From: Dipteronia dyeriana
Lineage: Eukaryota > Streptophyta > Magnoliopsida > Sapindales > Sapindaceae
Reading direction: 5' to 3'
Length of the DNA: 64,000 nt
Assembly: GCA_032871835.1 (NCBI GenBank)
Contig: CM065301.1
Coordinates: 79,640,069 to 79,704,068, forward strand
The notes beneath the pieces were generated by a model. It saw only the letters and a program-made list of their open reading frames with translations, had not been told where the DNA came from and searched no databases. This document shows, in pieces, positions 42,632-52,466 of this stretch. The position numbers and the translations under genes were made by a program. How positions within the stretch are numbered: the first letter of the stretch is position 1; every line of letters starts with the position of its first letter.

Positions 42632-42847
42632 TTTTTTGCTCGACTCGCATCCGATAATCGAAAAATTACGCTCGGAAAAGCGTCTCCTTGCTATTTATTT
42701 TATTTAGTCGAATAATTACATCTATATTCAGGTTTTAATCAGGTGGAGGAACGAAAATTATTCTTTTTCTTTGGAATAGGGCAAAAAAGTTGTAAAGGAT
42801 GCTCCGGCAGAGTATGGTTTAAGTAAATATTGTGCAGTAAACATGAC

Positions 42848-42966
42848 GGGTGCGACCATACTAGCACTAATGCACCGGATCCCATCAGAACTCCGAAGTT
42901 ATGCGTGCTTGGGCGAGAGCGGTACTAGGATGGGTGACCTCTTGGGAAGTCCTCTTGTTGCACTTC
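42848..42966 (+). rRNA. 5S rRNA copy 132
   Basis: CCATACTAGC, box A AGTTATGCGTGCTTGG, GAGCGGTAC, GACCTCTTGGG. Confidence 0.92.
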
Positions 42967-43182
42967 TTTTTTGCTCGATTCGCATGCGATAATTGAATAA
43001 TTACGCTCGGAAAAGCGTCGCCTTGCTATTTATTTGATTTTGTCGAATAATTACACCTACATTCAGGTTTTAATCAGGTGGAGGAACGACAATTATTCTT
43101 TTTCTTTGGAATGTGGTAAGAAAATTGTGGAGTATGCTCCGACAGAGTTGTGCTTAAGTAAATATTGCGCAGTAAACATGAC

Positions 43183-43300
43183 GGGTGCGACCATACTAGC
43201 ACTAATGCACCGGATCCCATCAAAACTCCGAAGTTAAGCGGGTTTGGGCGATAGCAGTACTAGGTTGGGTGACCTCCTGGGAAGCACTCGTGTTGCAAAG
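43183..43300 (+). rRNA. 5S rRNA copy 133
   Basis: CCATACTAGC, CATCAAAACTCC, GCGGGTTTGG, GGTTGGGTGACC, 3' GTTGCAAAGC. Confidence 0.9.
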
Positions 43301-43517
43301 CTTTTTTGCTCGATTCGCATCCGATAATCAAATAATTACGCTCGGAAAAGCGTCGCCTTGCTGTTTATTTGATTTAGTCGAATAATTACACCAATATTCA
43401 GGTTTTAATTTGGTGGAGGAGCATAAATTATTCTTTTTTTTTAGAATGGGGAAAAAAAGTGTTGGAGGATTCTCCGGCAGAGTAGGGCTTAAGTAAATAT
43501 TGCGCAGAAAACATGAC

Positions 43518-43632
43518 GGGTGCTATCATAACAGCACGAATGCACCGGATCCCATTAGAACTCCGAAGCTATGCGTGCTTGTGCGAGAGCAGTACTAGGA
43601 TGGGTGACCTTCAGAGAAGTCCTCATGTTGCC
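43518..43632 (+). rRNA. 5S rRNA copy 134
   Basis: GGGTGCTATCATAACAGC, box A AGCTATGCGTGCTTGTG, GACCTTCAGAG, shortened 3' end GTTGCC. Confidence 0.88.
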
Positions 43633-43849
43633 TTTTTTTGCTCGATTCGCATCGGATAATTGAATAATTACGCTTGGAAAAGCATCGTCTTGCTGTTTAT
43701 TTGATTTTGTCAAATAATTACACCTATAATCAGGTTTTAATCAGGTGGAGGAACGGAAATTATTCTTTTTCTTTGGAATAGGGCAAAAAAGTTATGGAGA
43801 ATGCTCCGATAGAGTATGGTTTAAGTAATTATTGTGAAGAAAACATGAC

Positions 43850-43968
43850 GGGTGCGACCATACCAACACTAATGCACCGGATCCCATTAGAACTCCAAAG
43901 TTAAGCATGCTTGGGCGAGGGCAGTACTAGGATGGGAGACCTCCTGGGAAGTCCTTGTGTTGCACCCC
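43850..43968 (+). rRNA. 5S rRNA copy 135
   Basis: CCAACAC, AACTCCAAAG, AGTTAAGCATGCTTGG, GAGGGCAG, GGATGGGAGACC. Confidence 0.91.
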
Positions 43969-44184
43969 TTTTCTGCTCAATTCGCATCCGATAATCGAAT
44001 AATTACGCTCGGAAAAGCATCGCCTTGCTGTTTATTTGATTTTATCGAATAATTACACCTATATTCAGGTTTCAATCAGGTGGAGGAACGGAAATTATTC
44101 TTTTTCTTTGGAATGGGGCAAGAAACTTTTTGAGGATGCTCCGGTAGAGCAGAGCTTAATTAAATAATATGCAGAAATCATGAC

Positions 44185-44302
44185 GGACGCGACCATACCT
44201 GCACTAATGCACCGGATCCAATCAGAACTCCGATGTGAGGCGTGCTTGGGGGAGAGCAATACTAGGATGGGTGACCTCCTGGGAAGTCCTCGTGTTGCAC
44301 CC
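44185..44302 (+). rRNA. 5S rRNA copy 136
   Basis: GGACGCGACC, GGATCCAATC, CCGATGTGAGGCGTGCTTGG in box A, GAGCAATAC; box C intact. Confidence 0.91.
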
Positions 44303-44518
44303 ATTTTTAGATCGATCCGCATCCGATAATCGAATATTTACGCTCGGAAAAGCGTCGCCTTGCTGTTTATTTGATTTAGTAGAATAATTACACCTATATT
44401 CAGGGTTTTATCATGTGGAGGAACGGAAATTATTCTTTTTCTTTGAAATAAGGTAAGAAAGTTGTGGAGGATGCTCCGACAGAGTAAGGTTTAATTAAAT
44501 ATTGCACAGAAACATGAC

Positions 44519-44636
44519 ATGTGCGAACATTCCAGCACTAATGCACCAGATCCCATCAGAACTCTGAAGTTAAACGTGCTTGGGGGAGTGCTATACTAGG
44601 ATGGGTGACATCCTGGGAAGAGCTCTTGTTGCACCC
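44519..44636 (+). rRNA. 5S rRNA copy 137
   Basis: ATGTGCGAACATTCC, CAGATCCC, AGTTAAACGTGCTTGGGGG, GTGCTATAC, GACATCC. Confidence 0.9.
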
Positions 44637-44853
44637 ATTTTTTGCTCGATTCGCATCCGATAATTGAATAATTACGCTCGGAAAAGCGTCGCCTTGCTAT
44701 TTATTTGATTTAGTCGAATAATTACACCTATATGCAGGTTTTAATCAGGTGGAGGAACGTAAATTATTCTTTTTCTTTGAAATGGAACAAGAAAGTTGTG
44801 GAGAATGCTCCGGCAGAGTAGGGTTTAAGTAAATATTACGCAGAAAACATGAC

Positions 44854-44972
44854 GGGTGCAACCATACCAGCACTAATGCACCGGATCCCTTCAGAATTCC
44901 AAAGTTAAGCGTGCTTGGGCGAGAACAGTACTAGGATATATGACCTCCTAGGAAGTCCTCGTGTTGCACCCT
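44854..44972 (+). rRNA. 5S rRNA copy 138
   Basis: GGGTGCAACC, CCCTTCAGAATTCC, box A intact, GGATATATGACC in box C. Confidence 0.91.
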
Positions 44973-45187
44973 TTTTTTGCTCGATTCGCATCCGATAATT
45001 GAATAATTACTCTTGGAAAAGCGTCGCCTTGCTGTTTATTTGATTTTATCGAATAATTACACCTATATTCAGGTTTTGATCAGGTGGAGGAACGAAAATT
45101 ATTCTTTTTCTTTGGAATGAGGCAAGAAATTTGTGGAGGATGCTCTGGCAGAGTAGGGCTTTAGTAAATATTGCACAGAAACATGAC

Positions 45188-45306
45188 GGTCGCGACCATA
45201 CAAGCACTAATACACCGGATCCCATCAGAACTCCGAATTTAAGCGTGCTTGGGCCAGAGCAGTACTAGGATGGGTGACCTCCTGGCAAGTCCTCGTGTTG
45301 CACCAT
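45188..45306 (+). rRNA. 5S rRNA copy 139
   Basis: CCATACAAGC, ATACACC, box A ATTTAAGCGTGCTTGG, GGCAAGTCC; terminator weakened to ATATTTTATC. Confidence 0.9.
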
Positions 45307-45521
45307 ATTTTATCTCAATTCCCATCCGATAATCGAATAATTATGCTTAGAAAAGCGCCGCCTTGCTGTTTATTTGATTTTTTGAATAATTACACCTATA
45401 TTCAGGTTTTAATCAGGTGGAGGAACGAGAATTATTCTTTTTCTTTGGAATGGGGTTAAAAAGTTGAGGAGGATGCTCCGACAGAGCAGGGCTTAAGTAA
45501 ATATTGCGCAGAAAACATGAT

Positions 45522-45640
45522 GGGTGCGACCATACCAGCACTAATGCACCGGATCCCATCAGAACTCTGAAGTTAGGCGGGCTTGGGCGGGAGCAGTACT
45601 AGGATAGGTGACCTCCTGGGAAGCTCTCGTGTTGCGCCCC
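45522..45640 (+). rRNA. 5S rRNA copy 140
   Basis: AACTCTG, box A AGTTAGGCGGGCTTGG, GGATAGGTGACC, 3' GTTGCGCCCC. Confidence 0.91.
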
Positions 45641-45856
45641 TTTTTTGCTCGATTCGAATCCGATAATCGAATAATTACCCTCGAAAAAGTGTCGCCTTGC
45701 TGTTTATTTGATTTTGTCGAATAATTACACCTATATTCAGGTTTCAATCTGGTGGAGGAACGAAAATTATTCTTTTTCTTTTGAATGGGGCAAGAGAGTT
45801 TTTGAGGATGCTCCGGCAAAGTAGAGCTTAATTATATATTGCACAGAAAACATGAC

Positions 45857-45975
45857 AGGCGCGACCATACCAGCACTAATGCACCGTATCTCATCATAAC
45901 TCCGAAATGAGGCCTGCTTGGGGGAGAGCAGTACTAGGATGGGTGACATCCGGGGAAGTCCTCGTGTTGCACCTC
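45857..45975 (+). rRNA. 5S rRNA copy 141
   Basis: CCGTATCTCATC, box A AATGAGGCCTGCTTGGGGG, GACATCCGGGG. Confidence 0.9.
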
Positions 45976-46191
45976 TTTTTTGATCAATCCGCATCCGATA
46001 ATCAAAAAATTACGCTCGGAAAAGCGTCGCCTTGCTGTTTATTTGATTTTTTCGAAGAATTACACCAATATTAAGATTTTAATCAGGTGGAAGAACAGAA
46101 ATTATTCTTTTTCTTTGGAATGGGGTAAGATAGTTGTGGAGGATGCTCCGACAGAGTAAAGCTTAAGTAATTATTGCACAGAAAACATAAC

Positions 46192-46310
46192 AGGTGCGAC
46201 CATACCAGTACTAAAGCACCGGATCCAGTCAGAACTCTGAAGTTAAGCATGCTTGCGCGAGAGCAGTACTAGGATGGGTGACCTCTTGGGAAATCCACGT
46301 GTTGCACCCT
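46192..46310 (+). rRNA. 5S rRNA copy 142
   Basis: CAGTACTAAAGC, GGATCCAGTC, AGTTAAGCATGCTTGCG, GACCTCTTGGG. Confidence 0.91.
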
Positions 46311-46525
46311 TTTTTTGCTCGATTCGCATCCGATAATCGAATACTTACGCTCGAAAAAGCGTCGCCTTGCTATTTATTTGATTTAGTCGAATAATTACAC
46401 CTATATTGATGTTATAATCTGGTGGAGGAACGTCAATTATTCTTTTTCTTTGGAATGGGGCAAAAAAGTTTGGAGGATGCTCCTGCAGAGCAGGGTTTTA
46501 GAAAATATTGCGCAGAAAACATGAC

Positions 46526-46644
46526 GGGTTCAACCATACCAGCACTAATACACCGGATCCCATCAGAACTCCGAAGTGAAGCGCGCTTGGGTGAGAGCAA
46601 TACTTGGATGGGTGACCTCCTGGAAAGTCCTCGTGTTGCACCCC
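46526..46644 (+). rRNA. 5S rRNA copy 143
   Basis: GGGTTCAACC, ATACACC, box A AGTGAAGCGCGCTTGG, GCAATACTTGG; box C GGATGGGTGACCTCCTGG. Confidence 0.91.
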
Positions 46645-46860
46645 TTTTTTGCTCGATTCGCATTAGATAAACGAATAATTACGCTCGAAAAATCGTGGCC
46701 TTGCTGTTTATTTGATTTCGTCGAAGAATTATACCTATTTTCAGGTTTTAGTCAGGTGGAGGAACGAAAATTATTATTTTTCTTTAGAATGGGGTAAGAT
46801 AGTTGTGGAGGATGCTCCGACAGAGTAAGACTTAAGTAAATATTGCACATAAAACATAAC

Positions 46861-46979
46861 TAGTGCGATCAAACCGGCATTAATGAACTGGATGCCATCA
46901 GAACTACGAAGCTAAGCGTGCTTGGGCGAGAGCAGTACTAGGATGGGTGACCTCCTGGGAAGTCCTCGTGTTGCACCCT
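46861..46979 (+). rRNA. 5S rRNA copy 144
   Basis: TAGTGCGATCAAACCGGC, GAACTGGATGCC, box A AGCTAAGCGTGCTTGG, box C intact. Resembles copy 147. Confidence 0.91.
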
Positions 46980-47195
46980 TTTTTTGCTCGATTCGCAATT
47001 GATAATCGAATACTCACGCTCGAAAAATCGTTGCCTTGCTGTTTATTTGATTTTGTCTGATAATTACACCTATATTCAGGTTTTAATCAGGGGGAGGAAC
47101 GGAAATTATTATTTTTCTTTGAAATTGGGCAAAAAGGTTGAGAAGGATGCTCCGGCAGAGTATGGTTTAAGTAAATATTGTGCAGAAAACATTAC

Positions 47196-47314
47196 GGGTG
47201 CGACCATACCAGCCCTAATGCACCGGATCCTATCAAAACTCCGAAGTTATGCGTGCTTGGGAGAGAGCAGTACTATGATGGGTGACCTCCTGGGAAGTCC
47301 TCTTGTTGCACTTC
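47196..47314 (+). rRNA. 5S rRNA copy 145
   Basis: CAGCCCTAATG, GGATCCTATC, AGTTATGCGTGCTTGGGAG; CTCTTGTTGC. Confidence 0.91.
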
Positions 47315-47530
47315 TTTTTTGCTCGATTCGCATGCGATAATTGAATAATTACGCTCGAAAAAGCGTCGCCTTGCTGTTTATTTGATTTTGTCGAATAATT
47401 GCACCTATATTCAGGTTTTAATTTGGTGGAGGAATGGAAATTATTCTTTTTCTTAGGAATGGGGCAAATAAATTTTGGAGGATGCTCCGGTAGAGCACAG
47501 CTTAATTAAATATTACGCAGAAATCATGAC

Positions 47531-47649
47531 GGGCGTGATCATACCTGCACTAATGCACAGGATCCCATCAGAGCTCCGATGTGAGGAGTGCTTGGGGAAG
47601 AGCAATACTAGGATGGGTGACCTCCTGGGAAGTCCTCGTGTTGCACTCA
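47531..47649 (+). rRNA. 5S rRNA copy 146
   Basis: GGGCGTGATCATACCTGC, ACAGGATCCC, GATGTGAGGAGTGCTTGG in box A, GCAATAC. Confidence 0.91.
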
Positions 47650-47865
47650 TTTTTAGATCGATCCGCATCCGATAATCTAATAATTACAGTCAGAAAAGCG
47701 TCGCCTTGCTGTTTATTTGATTTTGTCGAAGAATTACACCTATATTCAGGTTTTACTGAGGTGGAGGAACGAAAATTATTCTTTTTCTTTGGAATGGGGT
47801 AAGATACTTGTGGAGGATGCTCCGATAGAGTAAGGCTTAAGTAAATATTGCACATAAAACATAAC

Positions 47866-47982
47866 TGGTGCGATCAAACTGGCATTAATGCTCCGGATCC
47901 CATCAGAACTCTGAAGTTAAGCGTGCTTGGGCGAGAGCAGTACTAGGATGGGTGACCTCCTGGAGGTCCTCGTGTTGCACCC
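47866..47982 (+). rRNA. 5S rRNA copy 147
   Basis: TGGTGCGATCAAACTGGC, box A intact, CCTGGAGGTCC with a small loss after box C; terminator GTTTTGC. Confidence 0.91.
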
Positions 47983-48199
47983 TGTTTTGCTGAAATTATC
48001 ATCCGATAATCGAATACTCACGCTCGAAAAATCGTTGCATTGCTGTTTATTTGATTTTGTCTAATAATTAAACCTATATTCAGGTTTTAATCAGGTGGAG
48101 GAACAGAAATTGTTCTTTTTCTTTGGAATGGGGCAAGAAAGTTGTGGATGATGCTCCGGCAGAGTATGGCTTATGTAAATATTGCGCAGAAAGCATGAC

Positions 48200-48318
48200 G
48201 AGTGCGACCATACCAGCACTAATGCACTGGATCCCATCAGAACTATGAAGTTAAACATGCTTGGGCGAGAGCAGTACTAGGATGGGTGACCTCCTGGGAA
48301 GTCCTCGTGTTGCACCGC
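48200..48318 (+). rRNA. 5S rRNA copy 148
   Basis: GAGTGCGACC, ACTGGATCC, AACTATG, AGTTAAACATGCTTGG; box C intact. Confidence 0.92.
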
Positions 48319-48533
48319 TTTTTTGATCGATTCGCATCCGATAATCGAATAATTACGCTCGGAAAAGCGTCGCCTTGCTGTTTATTTGATTTAGAAGAAT
48401 AATTACCACTATATTCAGGTTTTAATCAGGTGGAGGAACGGAAATTATTCTTTTTCTTTGGAATGGGGTAAGATAGTCGTCGAAGATGCTCCGACAGAGT
48501 AAGGCTTAAGTAAATATTGCGCAAAAACACGAC

Positions 48534-48652
48534 GGGTGCGACCATACCAGCATTTATGCACCGGATCCCATTAGAACTCTGAAGTTAAGCGTTCTTGGCC
48601 GAGAGCAGTACTAGGATGGGTGACCTCCTGGGAAGTTCTTGTGTTGCACCCT
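48534..48652 (+). rRNA. 5S rRNA copy 149
   Basis: CATTTATGC, AACTCTG, AGTTAAGCGTTCTTGGCCG; box C intact. Confidence 0.92.
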
Positions 48653-48867
48653 TTTTTTGCTCGATTTGCATCCGATAATCGAATGCTTACGCTCGAAAAA
48701 GCGTCGCCTTGCTATTTTTTTGATTTGGTCGAATAATTACACCTATATTCAGGTTTTAATCAGGTGGAGGAACGAAAATTAATCTTTTTATTTTGAATAG
48801 GGTATGAAAGTTGTGGAGGATGCTCCGGCAGAGTAAGGTTTAAGTAAATATTGCACACAAACATGAC

Positions 48868-48986
48868 GGGTGCGACCATACAAGCACTAATGCAACGGAT
48901 CCCATCAGAACTCTGAAGTTTAGCGTGATTGGGGGAAAGCAGTACTAGGATGGGTGACCTCCTGGGAAGCCCTCGTGTTGCACCCC
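48868..48986 (+). rRNA. 5S rRNA copy 150
   Basis: CCATACAAGC, CAACGG, box A AGTTTAGCGTGATTGGGGG, GAAGCCCTCG. Confidence 0.91.
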
Positions 48987-49169
48987 TTTTTTGCTCGATT
49001 CGCATCCGATAAACGAATAATTATGCTTGGAAAAGCGTCGCCTTGCTGTTTATTCTATTTTGTCGAAGAATTAAACCTATATTCAGATTTTAATCAGGTT
49101 GAGGAACGAAAATTATTCTTTTTATTTGGAATGGGGTAAGATAGTTGTATAGAATGCTTCGACAAAAAA

Positions 49170-49188
49170 AGTCCTCGTGTTGCACCCC
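49170..49188 (+). pseudogene. 5S remnant, 3' end only (copy 151)
   Basis: GTCCTCGTGTTGCACCCC follows GCTTCGACAAAAAAA of the upstream spacer. About 100 nt of the gene and the proximal 5' flank are deleted, leaving one 5S-less unit between copies 150 and 152. Confidence 0.9.
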
Positions 49189-49403
49189 ATTTTTGCTCAA
49201 TTCTCGTCTAATAATCGAATAATTACTCTCTGAAAAGAGTCGTCTTGCTGCTTATTTGATTTAGACAAATAATTACATCTATATTCAGGTTTTAATCAGA
49301 TGGAGGAACGGAAATTAATCTTTTTATTTGGAATAAAGTAAGAAAGTTGTTGAGGAAGCTCCGGCAGAGTAAGGATTAGGTAAATATTGCACAGAAACAT
49401 GAC

Positions 49404-49521
49404 GGGTGCGACCATACCAGAACTAATGCACCGGATCCCATCAGAAATCTGAAGTTAAGTGTGCTTGGGCGAGAGCAATACAAGGATAGGTGACCTCCTG
49501 GGAAGTGCTTGTGTTGCACCT
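49404..49521 (+). rRNA. 5S rRNA copy 152
   Basis: CCAGAACTAATG, AAATCTG, AGTTAAGTGTGCTTGG, GCAATACAAGGATAGGTGACC. Confidence 0.9.
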
Positions 49522-49737
49522 TTTTTTTCTCGATTCGCTTCCAATAATCGAATAATTACGCTCGGAAAAGCGTCGCCTTGCTATTTATTTGATTTAGTCG
49601 AATAATTACACCTATATTCAGGTTTTAATCTGGTGGAGGAATGTAAATTATTCTTTTTCGTTCGAATGGAGCAAAAAAGTTATGGAGGATGCTCCGACAG
49701 AGTAAGACTTAAGTAAATATTGCACAGAAAACATGAT

Positions 49738-49855
49738 GGGTGTGACCATACCAGTACTAATACACCAGATCCCATCAAAATCCGAAGTTAAACGTTCTTG
49801 GGCGAGAGCAGTACTAGGATGGGTGACCTCTTGGGAAGTCCTCGTGTTGCACTCC
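49738..49855 (+). rRNA. 5S rRNA copy 153
   Basis: GGGTGTGACC, AATACACCAG, one nucleotide lost in CATCAAAATCCG, AGTTAAACGTTCTTGG. Confidence 0.91.
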
Positions 49856-50071
49856 TTTTTTGCTCGATTCGCATCCGATAAACGAATAATTACGCTCGGA
49901 AAAACGTCGCATTGAAGTTTATTTGATTTTGTCGAAGAATTACACCTATAATCAGGTTTAAATCAGGTGGAGGAACGGATATTATTCTTTTTATTTGGAA
50001 TGGGGTAAGATATTTGTGGAGGATGCTCCGACAGAGTAAGGCTTAAGTAAATATTGCACAGAAAACATAAC

Positions 50072-50190
50072 GGGAGCGACCATACCAGCACTAATGCACT
50101 GGATCCCATCAGAGCTCCGAAGTTAAGCGTGCTTGGGCGAGAGCAATACTAGGATGGGTGACCTCCTAGGAAGTCCTCGTGTTATACCCT
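50072..50190 (+). rRNA. 5S rRNA copy 154
   Basis: GGGAGCGACC, ACTGGATCC, GAGCTCCG, box A intact, GCAATAC, GACCTCCTAGG, 3' GTTATACCC. Confidence 0.92.
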
Positions 50191-50406
50191 TTTTTTGCTC
50201 GATACGCATCCGATAATCCAATAATTACGCTCGAAAAAGCGTCGCCTTGCTATTTATTTGATTTTGTCGAATAATTACACCTATATTCAGGTTTTAATCA
50301 GGTAGAGGAACGTAAATTATTCTTTTTCGTTGGAATGGGGCAAAAATGTTGTGGAGGATGCTCCGGCAGAGCAGGGTTTATGTAAATATTGTGCAAAAGA
50401 CATGAC

Positions 50407-50525
50407 GGGTGCGACCATACCAGCACTAATGCATCGGATCCCATCAGAACTCCGAAACAATGCGCGCTTGGGCGATAGCAGTACTAGGATGGGTGACCTT
50501 CTGGGAAGTCCTCGTGTTGCACCCC
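50407..50525 (+). rRNA. 5S rRNA copy 155
   Basis: GCATCGGATCCC; box A destroyed to AACAATGCGCGCTTGG; box C ends CCTTCTGGG. Confidence 0.91.
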
Positions 50526-50740
50526 ATTTTTGTTCGATTCTCGTCCGATAATCGAATAATTACTCTCGGAAAAGAGTCAGCTTGCTGTTTATTTGATTTA
50601 GTCAAATAATTACATCTATATTCAGGTTTTAATCAGATGGAGGAACGGAAATTAATCGTTTTATTTGGAATAGGCTAAGAAAGTTGAGGAGGATGTTCCG
50701 GCAGAGAAAGGTTTAAGTAAATATTGCACAGAAACATGAC

Positions 50741-50858
50741 GGGTGCTACCATACCAGCACTTATGTACCGGATCCCATCAGAACTCCGAAGTTAAGTGTG
50801 CTTGGGCGAGAGCAGTACTAGGATGGGTGACCTCCTAGGAAGTGCTCGTGTTGCACCA
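50741..50858 (+). rRNA. 5S rRNA copy 156
   Basis: GGGTGCTACC, CTTATGTACC, AGTTAAGTGTGCTTGG, GACCTCCTAGG. Confidence 0.92.
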
Positions 50859-51076
50859 TTTTTTTGCTCGATTCGCATCCGATAATCGAATAATTAGGCT
50901 CGGAAACGCATCGCCGTGCTATTTATTTGATTTAGTTAAATAATTACACCTATATTCAGGTTTAAATCAGGTGGAGGAATGTAAATTATTCTTTTTCTTT
51001 GGAATGGGTATAAAAAAGTTGTGGAGGATGCTCCTGCAGAGCAGGGTTTAAGTAAATATTGCGCAGAAAACATGAC

Positions 51077-51195
51077 GGGTGCGACCATACCAGCACTAAT
51101 GCACCAGATCCCATCTGAATTCCGAAGCTAAGAGTGTTTGGGCGAGAGCAGTACTAGGATGGGTGACTTCCTGGGAAGTCCTTGTGTTACACCAC
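51077..51195 (+). rRNA. 5S rRNA copy 157 (last full + copy)
   Basis: CAGATCCCATCTGAATTCC, box A AGCTAAGAGTGTTTGG, GACTTCCTGG, 3' GTGTTACACC. It is the last complete gene before the inversion. Confidence 0.92.
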
Positions 51196-51411
51196 TTTTT
51201 TGCTCGATTCGCATCCGATAAACGAATAATTACGCTCGGAAAAACGTCGCCTTGCTGTTTATTTTATTTTGTCGAAGAATTACACCTATATTCATGTTTT
51301 AATCAGGTGGAGGAACAGAAATTATTCTTTTTCTTTGGAATGGGGTAAGATAGTTGTGGAGGATGCTCCGACAGAGTAAGGCTTAAGTAAATATTGCACA
51401 GAAAACATAAC

Positions 51412-51433
51412 AGGTGCGACCATACTAGCACTG
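51412..51433 (+). pseudogene. 5S fragment, 5' end only (copy 158)
   Basis: Contains only the first 22 nt (AGGTGCGACCATACTAGCACT with one flanking base) before the orientation switch. The upstream flank with its TATA-like element is intact. Confidence 0.9.
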
Positions 51434-51468
51434 GGATCCGGTGCATTAGTGCTAGTATGGTCGCAACA
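51434..51468 (-). pseudogene. 5S fragment, 5' end only (copy 159)
   Basis: The first 35 nt of a - strand gene, ending at GGATCCC, joined to copy 158. Its upstream spacer to the right is complete. Confidence 0.9.
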
Positions 51469-51685
51469 GTCATATTTTCTGCGCAATATTTACTTAATCC
51501 CTGCTCTGTCGGAGCATCCGCCACAACCTTTTTGCCCCATTCCAACGAAAAAGAATAATTTACGTTCCTCCACTTGATTAAAACCTAAATATAGGTGTAA
51601 TTATTCGACTAAATCAACTAAACAGCAAGGCGACGCTTTTCCGAGCGTAATTATTCGATTATAGGATGAGAATCGAGCAAAAAAA

Positions 51686-51803
51686 GGGGTGTAACACGAG
51701 GACATCCCGGGAGGTTACCCATCCTAGTACTGATATCGCCCAAGCACGCTTAACTCTAGATTCTGATGGGATCTGGTGCATTAGTACCGGTATAGTCGCA
51801 CCC
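51686..51803 (-). rRNA. 5S rRNA copy 160 (type D-like)
   Basis: On the + strand: GATATCGCCC, TTAACTCTAGATTC, GATCTGGTGC, TACCGGTATAG. Box A is intact; box C region has GGAGGTTACCC. Confidence 0.91.
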
Positions 51804-52020
51804 GTCATGTTTTATGCGCAATATATACTTAAGCCATGCTCTGTCGGAGCATCCTCCACAACTTTCTTACCTCATTCCAATGAAAAAGAATAATTCTCGT
51901 TACTCCACCTGATAAAAACTTGAATATAGATGTAATTATTCGACAAAATCAAATAAACAGAAAGGCGACGCTTTTCCAAGAGTAATTATTCAATTATCGG
52001 ATGCGAATCGAGCAAAAAAG

Positions 52021-52138
52021 TGGTGCAACACGAGGGCTTCCCTGGAGGTCACCCATCCTAGTACTGCTCTCGCCCAAGCACGCTTAACTTCGGAGTTCTG
52101 ATGGGATCCGAAGCATTAGTGCTAGTATGGTAGCACAA
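52021..52138 (-). rRNA. 5S rRNA copy 161 (type A)
   Basis: GATCCGAAGCATT and a 5' end reading AATTGTGCTACC on the - strand, which breaks the terminal stem. Boxes A and C intact apart from CCTGGAGG. Confidence 0.92.
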
Positions 52139-52347
52139 TTATGTTTCCTGTGTAATATTTACTTGAGCCTTACTCTGTCGGAGCACCTCCACAACTATCT
52201 TATTCTAAAGAAAAAGAATAATTTCCGTTCCTCCACCTGATTAAAACCTGAATATAGATGTAATTATTCGACAAAATCAAATAAACAGTGATGCGTCGCT
52301 TTTTCGAGCGTAATTATTGAAGAATCGGATGCCAATCGAGCAAAAAA

Positions 52348-52466
52348 GGGGTGCAACACGAGGACTTCACAGCAGGTGACCCATCCTAGTACTGCTCTCG
52401 CCCAAGTACGCTTAACATCGGAGTTCTGATTGGATCCGGTGCATTAGTGCTAGTATGGTTGCGCCA
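52348..52466 (-). rRNA. 5S rRNA copy 162 (type B)
   Basis: TTAACATCGG, TGATTGGATCC, GGTTGCGCC; CACAGCAGGTGACCC at box C. Confidence 0.92.

Larger units (their letters stand above)
40172..47649 (+). repeat. Recurring box-A variant monomer, six- then five-unit spacing
   Basis: Copies 124, 130, 136, 141 and 146 start at 40172, 42179, 44185, 45857 and 47531. All carry a T-to-G change giving AGTGAGG-type sequence (ATGAGG in 141, TGTGAGG in 136 and 146) instead of AGTTAAG in box A, followed by CTTGGGGGA or close variants, and a 5' flank with CTTAATTA instead of CTTAAGTA. Spacing is 2007, 2006, 1672 and 1674 bp, that is 6, 6, 5 and 5 units, so the variant spread as part of larger blocks. Related members are copies 63, 106 and 110. 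Confidence 0.85.
1..51433 (+). repeat. 5S rDNA tandem array, left arm (+ strand)
   Basis: About 158 head-to-tail units of roughly 335 bp, each a 5S-like region of about 118 nt plus a spacer of about 216 bp. The 5S parts carry the angiosperm hallmarks: CCATACCAGCACTAATGCACC near the 5' end, box A AGTTAAGCGTGCTTGG, box C GGATGGGTGACCTCCTGGG and the end GTGTTGCACCCC before a T-run. In plants such arrays supply the 5S rRNA of the large ribosomal subunit, transcribed by Pol III in the nucleus. Nearly all copies here are diverged, so the array as seen is probably largely non-functional or silenced. Short open reading frames found across the arm are byproducts of the repeat and recur with it. Confidence 0.97.
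51412..51468. other. Orientation-switch junction inside 5S genes
   Basis: A 22-nt 5' piece of a + strand 5S gene (51412-51433) is joined directly to a 35-nt 5' piece of a - strand 5S gene (51434-51468). The two halves form an inverted repeat, CCATACTAGCACT at 51420-51432 and AGTGCTAGTATGG at 51448-51460, separated by 15 bp. The outer spacers extend the symmetry imperfectly on both sides. The two sides differ at many positions (for example AACATAACAGG on the left and the complement of AATATGACTG on the right), which argues against a simple fold-back sequencing artefact. Confidence 0.93.

Noticed and set aside
51412..51468. Inverted repeat at the orientation switch as the end of a transposon or a DNA-virus hairpin
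   Set aside because: Both sides are plain 5S gene and spacer, with no transposase, target-site duplication or foreign sequence.
51300..51600. Fold-back (palindromic) sequencing artefact at the inversion
   Set aside because: The two arms differ at many positions right up to the joint and belong to different monomer lineages. A fold-back would give identical arms. Long-read support is still needed.
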